Source of the DNA: JANQIO01 sp038746745
Lineage (GTDB): Bacteria > Pseudomonadota > Gammaproteobacteria > Pseudomonadales > Halieaceae
Assembly (NCBI GenBank): GCA_038746745.1
Contig: JBCDKJ010000007.1
Span: 1-64,000, forward strand
Direction of reading: 5' to 3'
DNA length: 64,000 nucleotides
The stretch's first letter is position 1, and the number at the start of each line of letters is the position of its first letter. A program made the translations under genes and the position numbers. Under the pieces are notes generated by a model. The model worked only from the letters and a program-made list of their open reading frames with translations, was not told the origin of the DNA and ran no database searches. Positions 61,334 to 64,000 of the stretch are shown here, one piece after another.

Positions 61334-63253
61334 ATGCCGATGTTCACGCGCTGGTGCAGGTCTTTTGGGTTCGCTGCCGCAGGTCTGACATGGCTTGTCT
61401 TTGCCGCTGCCTCCCTGGGGGCGAGTGCCGCCCAGGATGCCTCCTGGACTGAAAACGTTACCACGGACGCCGTGCGTGAGTGGGCCGATGCCTACTTTAC
61501 CGATGCTCTGGATAAAGAAGATATCCAGGGCGGGGCGATCGCGGTGGTCAAAGATGGCGACGTACTGTTTCAGCAAGGCTATGGCTATGCAGACGTCGTT
61601 CGCGGCGTCAAAGCGGATGCGTCGACGGTGTTCAGAAGCGCCTCGGTGAATAAGCTGTTTACCGCTATTTCTATTCTGCAACTGGTAGAGCGCGGTCTCA
61701 TCGATCTGGATGATGAGATCAATGAGCACATTTCCAGCGCGAAAATCGCGACACCAATGGGCCGTACCACCATTCGGCATCTGATTACCCACACCGCGGG
61801 TTTCGATGAGGGATTCCGGGCAACGTTTGTTGCTGAGCCTAGGCTGGAGAAATCCAACGCTGCGTACCTGCAGCAGTACCCACGTATTCAGGTTCGCCCG
61901 CCGGGCGAGACCATTACCTACTCAAACTTTGGCATGGGGCTGGCGGGGATGGTAATCCAGGACGTCAGCGGCATGACCTACGGTGACTACGTTCGGCAAA
62001 ACGTTTTCCAACCGCTGGGAATGGACGGCGTTACGGTTGAATTCCCTGGCAAACTCAGAGAAGACCGTGCCAGAGAACACATGATGCAGGATGGCGTTGC
62101 GGTACCACGGCCCTTTTACTACAAGGCACCCTTCTACCTCAGCTCTGGGGGTTTCTACTTCTCAGCAAACGATATGGCCCTGTTCATGAATGCTGTGCTG
62201 TCGCGGTCCGGCCAGTTGCTGGCACCAGACAGTTGGGAAGCCGCCCTGACGCTGCAGAAGCGATCAGGTGAAGGACTGGGCGGTGGAATCGGCTACGGTT
62301 TCTGGATTTACGAACCCGAAAAGGACGCTCAGGGCCAGATACGTGAGCCTGGTCGCGCCAGCATTGCCGGGCACGGCGGCGACACATCGGGTTTCAAGAC
62401 GCGTGTATACCTGTTTCCTAACGAACGGATTGGGCTGTTCTATGCGCTGGTGGATAGCAGCTACGGTGTTTTACAGGGCTCCAGCAATTATGAAGACAGC
62501 GTGATCTCCACCAGCTTTGCCGACACTTTCCGCGGGTTCAGCAGGGCGCCAGACTACAACGCAGCCGACGGCCCCGAGCTCGAGGCATTTACTGGAGCCT
62601 TCCTCACCAATCGCCGCTCCTTCGCTGGCCCGGAGTACTTTCTAGGCTCACTCTTTACCAGGCCCGCACACGTGACTCTTAAAGAGGGCCGGTTATTCTG
62701 GAATGACGAACCGATGCGCCGTATTGGTGAACGCTCCTTCGCCCTGGCGCGAGAGTCAGGTCCGGAGCAAGTCATCGGATTCCGGGACGACTTGCAGGTG
62801 GTATACACCAGCGTCAGCTCGAGTTTGAACCGTATCTCGCCATTACACCCTGCCAATTATCTGCTGTGGGTGTTCCTCGCGGGTGTTCTTCTTGCACTGA
62901 GTATTGCAGTCACCGCACTGATCAGAGGCGTAAAGCACTTCGCTCGGGTCGATGGACTCTTATGTGGTATCGCTGCGCTAATCATTCTGGTGTTTTTTAC
63001 GCCAGTTATTGGTTTTTTGCTGGGCGCACATCCGCGCGCGGAGTCTTTGCACTATCCAGTACAAAGCGGCCTCGCGTGGCTCTGCCTGTTCGGCACCGCT
63101 GCCGCCGCCTATCTGCTATACCAGCGGTTTTCTGCGGCTAAGAGCGAAGCCCACGATGACTCGGGCGTATTTCTGAAGTCCCGGCTGGCGTCGCTGAGCG
63201 GGGCTGCCGTCGTCGTGGTGTTATTTGTGGCGTACGATGTGATTCGACTGTGA
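61334..63253 (+). CDS. Exported SxxK serine hydrolase with C-terminal membrane domain
   Basis: 639 residues. Signal peptide to about 33 (GASAAQDA). Hydrolase fold at about 45-400: IAVVKDGDVLFQQGYGYADV, catalytic RSASVNKLFTAISILQL (SVNK, Ser about 104), IRHLITHTAGFDEG, YSNFGMGLAGMVI (Tyr-x-Asn about 196), and GHGGDTSGFKTRVYLF. From about 505 hydrophobic helices follow (YLLWVFLAGVLLALSIAVTALI; GIAALIILVFFTPVIGFLLG; LAWLCLFGTAAAAYLLY; AAVVVVLFVAYDV). It shares order and motifs with the gene at 55722, so the two are paralogues. ATG preceded by TTGAGGA. Confidence 0.88.
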   Translation: MPMFTRWCRSFGFAAAGLTWLVFAAASLGASAAQDASWTENVTTDAVREWADAYFTDALDKEDIQGGAIAVVKDGDVLFQQGYGYADVVRGVKADASTVFRSASVNKLFTAISILQLVERGLIDLDDEINEHISSAKIATPMGRTTIRHLITHTAGFDEGFRATFVAEPRLEKSNAAYLQQYPRIQVRPPGETITYSNFGMGLAGMVIQDVSGMTYGDYVRQNVFQPLGMDGVTVEFPGKLREDRAREHMMQDGVAVPRPFYYKAPFYLSSGGFYFSANDMALFMNAVLSRSGQLLAPDSWEAALTLQKRSGEGLGGGIGYGFWIYEPEKDAQGQIREPGRASIAGHGGDTSGFKTRVYLFPNERIGLFYALVDSSYGVLQGSSNYEDSVISTSFADTFRGFSRAPDYNAADGPELEAFTGAFLTNRRSFAGPEYFLGSLFTRPAHVTLKEGRLFWNDEPMRRIGERSFALARESGPEQVIGFRDDLQVVYTSVSSSLNRISPLHPANYLLWVFLAGVLLALSIAVTALIRGVKHFARVDGLLCGIAALIILVFFTPVIGFLLGAHPRAESLHYPVQSGLAWLCLFGTAAAAYLLYQRFSAAKSEAHDDSGVFLKSRLASLSGAAVVVVLFVAYDVIRL

Positions 63254-63347
63254 CGCGATGGCCGCGAACGATCAGAATGTCATCCCCAAGGACGTGGCTA
63301 GCGCAGCTTAGTGGCCCGCGAGCAGGCGTACTGGCTGAAGCTTTGCT

Positions 63348-64000
63348 TCAGCCTTCGCGCTGATAGCCGGGCCCGCGCACGAAGCGCCCCTCAAACACAG
63401 CATTGTGTTCACCGTTTTTCAGGGTGTGGCCGCCGTTCACAAAGACGTGCTCTACGCCAGTGGCAAACTGGTTTGGCTGCTTGAAGGTGGCGTGGTCCTG
63501 AATGGTACCGGCATCGAACACCACAATATCTGCATAAGCCCCCTCGACCAAACGTCCGCGATCCTTGAGCTTCAAATTGTCTGCCGGTAGCGACGTTAAC
63601 CTGCGCACGGCATCTGGCAGGCTGATCACCTCATCGTCTCTGACATACTTGGCCAGGAGTCTGGCAAACGTACCAAAACCTCGCGGATGCGACTTGAGTG
63701 ATGCCGCGAGGTCGCTGGGGGCGCCCGCGTCGCTGTTCAGGGCCACCCAGGGCTTGCGAATCTGTTTAACCACATTGTCTTCCGTCATCAGAAAGTAGAT
63801 GCAGAACACCCGCTTGCCCTCGGCCTCAAGAATATTCAGGATCGTGTCCGGCTCGCTGGTGCCCTTGGCCTCTGCTATCTCGGCCACTGTCTTGCCCACG
63901 TACTCACCAAATTCGGACGACTCCACATCGATCACCATAATGCCCTCGCCGCCCCCGGCCTGCAGATACATCTGCTCCCAGGAATCATCAGGCGTCGTCA
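63348..64000 (-). CDS. N-acyl-D-amino-acid deacylase family protein, N-terminal part beyond window
   Basis: Only the C-terminal 217 residues are in view; the frame is open at the right edge (DDSWEQMYLQAGGGEGIMV). Amidohydrolase-superfamily sequence: AEAKGTSEPDTILNILEAEG, IRKPWVALNSDAGAPSD (metal-binding Asp region), HPRGFGTFARLLAKYVRDDEVISLPDAVRRLTSLPADNLKLKDRGRLVEGAYADIVVFD and the C-terminal VEHVFVNGGHTLKNGEH. This order, SDAG then HPR-GTF, is that of D-aminoacylase/N-acyl-D-glutamate deacylase. The N-terminal metal ligands cannot be checked here. Confidence 0.88.
   Translation of the reverse strand, partial: TTPDDSWEQMYLQAGGGEGIMVIDVESSEFGEYVGKTVAEIAEAKGTSEPDTILNILEAEGKRVFCIYFLMTEDNVVKQIRKPWVALNSDAGAPSDLAASLKSHPRGFGTFARLLAKYVRDDEVISLPDAVRRLTSLPADNLKLKDRGRLVEGAYADIVVFDAGTIQDHATFKQPNQFATGVEHVFVNGGHTLKNGEHNAVFEGRFVRGPGYQREG

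Noticed and set aside
45304..63253. Beta-lactam resistance genes
   Set aside because: The three SxxK proteins have extra domains and resemble amide/ester hydrolases; the motifs alone do not support drug resistance.

Overview
The window looks like chromosomal DNA of a marine-type gammaproteobacterium, probably of the Halieaceae/OM60-NOR5 kind or a near relative (order Cellvibrionales in the wider sense). The support is conserved gammaproteobacterial gene order (mreBCD-maf-rng-yhdP; prmC-prfA-hemA // TPR lipoprotein-lolB-ispE-tRNA-Gln-prs-rplY-pth-ychF, as in Pseudomonas) together with an accessory half rich in TonB receptors, exported serine hydrolases, RTX and CHASE2/FecR proteins. The genus is an inference from gene content, not from a search. 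No prophage, insertion sequence or CRISPR array was seen.

Positions 1-27213 are core genome. On the minus strand from 8082 down to 1 lies the cell-shape and RNA-turnover cluster mreB-mreC-mreD-maf-rng-yhdP (yhdP runs off the left edge). Then come gatCAB on the plus strand (overlapping stops and starts), a PA4642-family gene, smrB (-), cysZ (+), rhlB (-), a MATE pump (+) that overlaps moeB tail to tail, and moeB/prmC/prfA/hemA (-). Divergent from hemA is the plus-strand run TPR lipoprotein-lolB-ispE-tRNA-Gln(UUG)-prs-rplY-pth-ychF.

Positions 27214-39160 hold the most unusual locus: a TPR plus beta-barrel outer-membrane protein (Slam-like), a 686-residue exported FecR-domain protein with a Gly-Asp tract, a long Glu-Pro rod and a glycine-rich beta-sheet C-terminus, a 1330-residue RTX protein, a convergent PiuC-type iron/2-oxoglutarate hydroxylase, a CHASE2-adenylate cyclase, and a second small FecR-domain protein. 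A perfect TGTGA-N6-TCACA (CRP-type) site lies between the cyclase and the second FecR gene. The genes suggest an envelope sensing and display system linked to cAMP. tRNA-Met(CAU) closes the locus.

Positions 39532-64000 are accessory. They hold a DAACS-type symporter divergent from a beta-propeller protein around a strong palindrome; a SurE-like lipoprotein; a GST and an SDR with two TetR-like operators between them; an exported SxxK hydrolase convergent with an exported BAAT/dienelactone-type hydrolase; a FecI/FecR/FecA-like sigma, anti-sigma and STN-TonB receptor set; a second, siderophore-type TonB receptor with a Fur box and a 12-bp tandem repeat in its leader; two large SxxK hydrolases with C-terminal membrane segments; a GST-like protein; pyrD; an FMN alpha-hydroxy-acid oxidase; and the C-terminal part of an N-acyl-D-amino-acid deacylase cut by the right edge. 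Together these suggest iron uptake and breakdown of (possibly D-residue-containing) peptides or amides at the cell surface.
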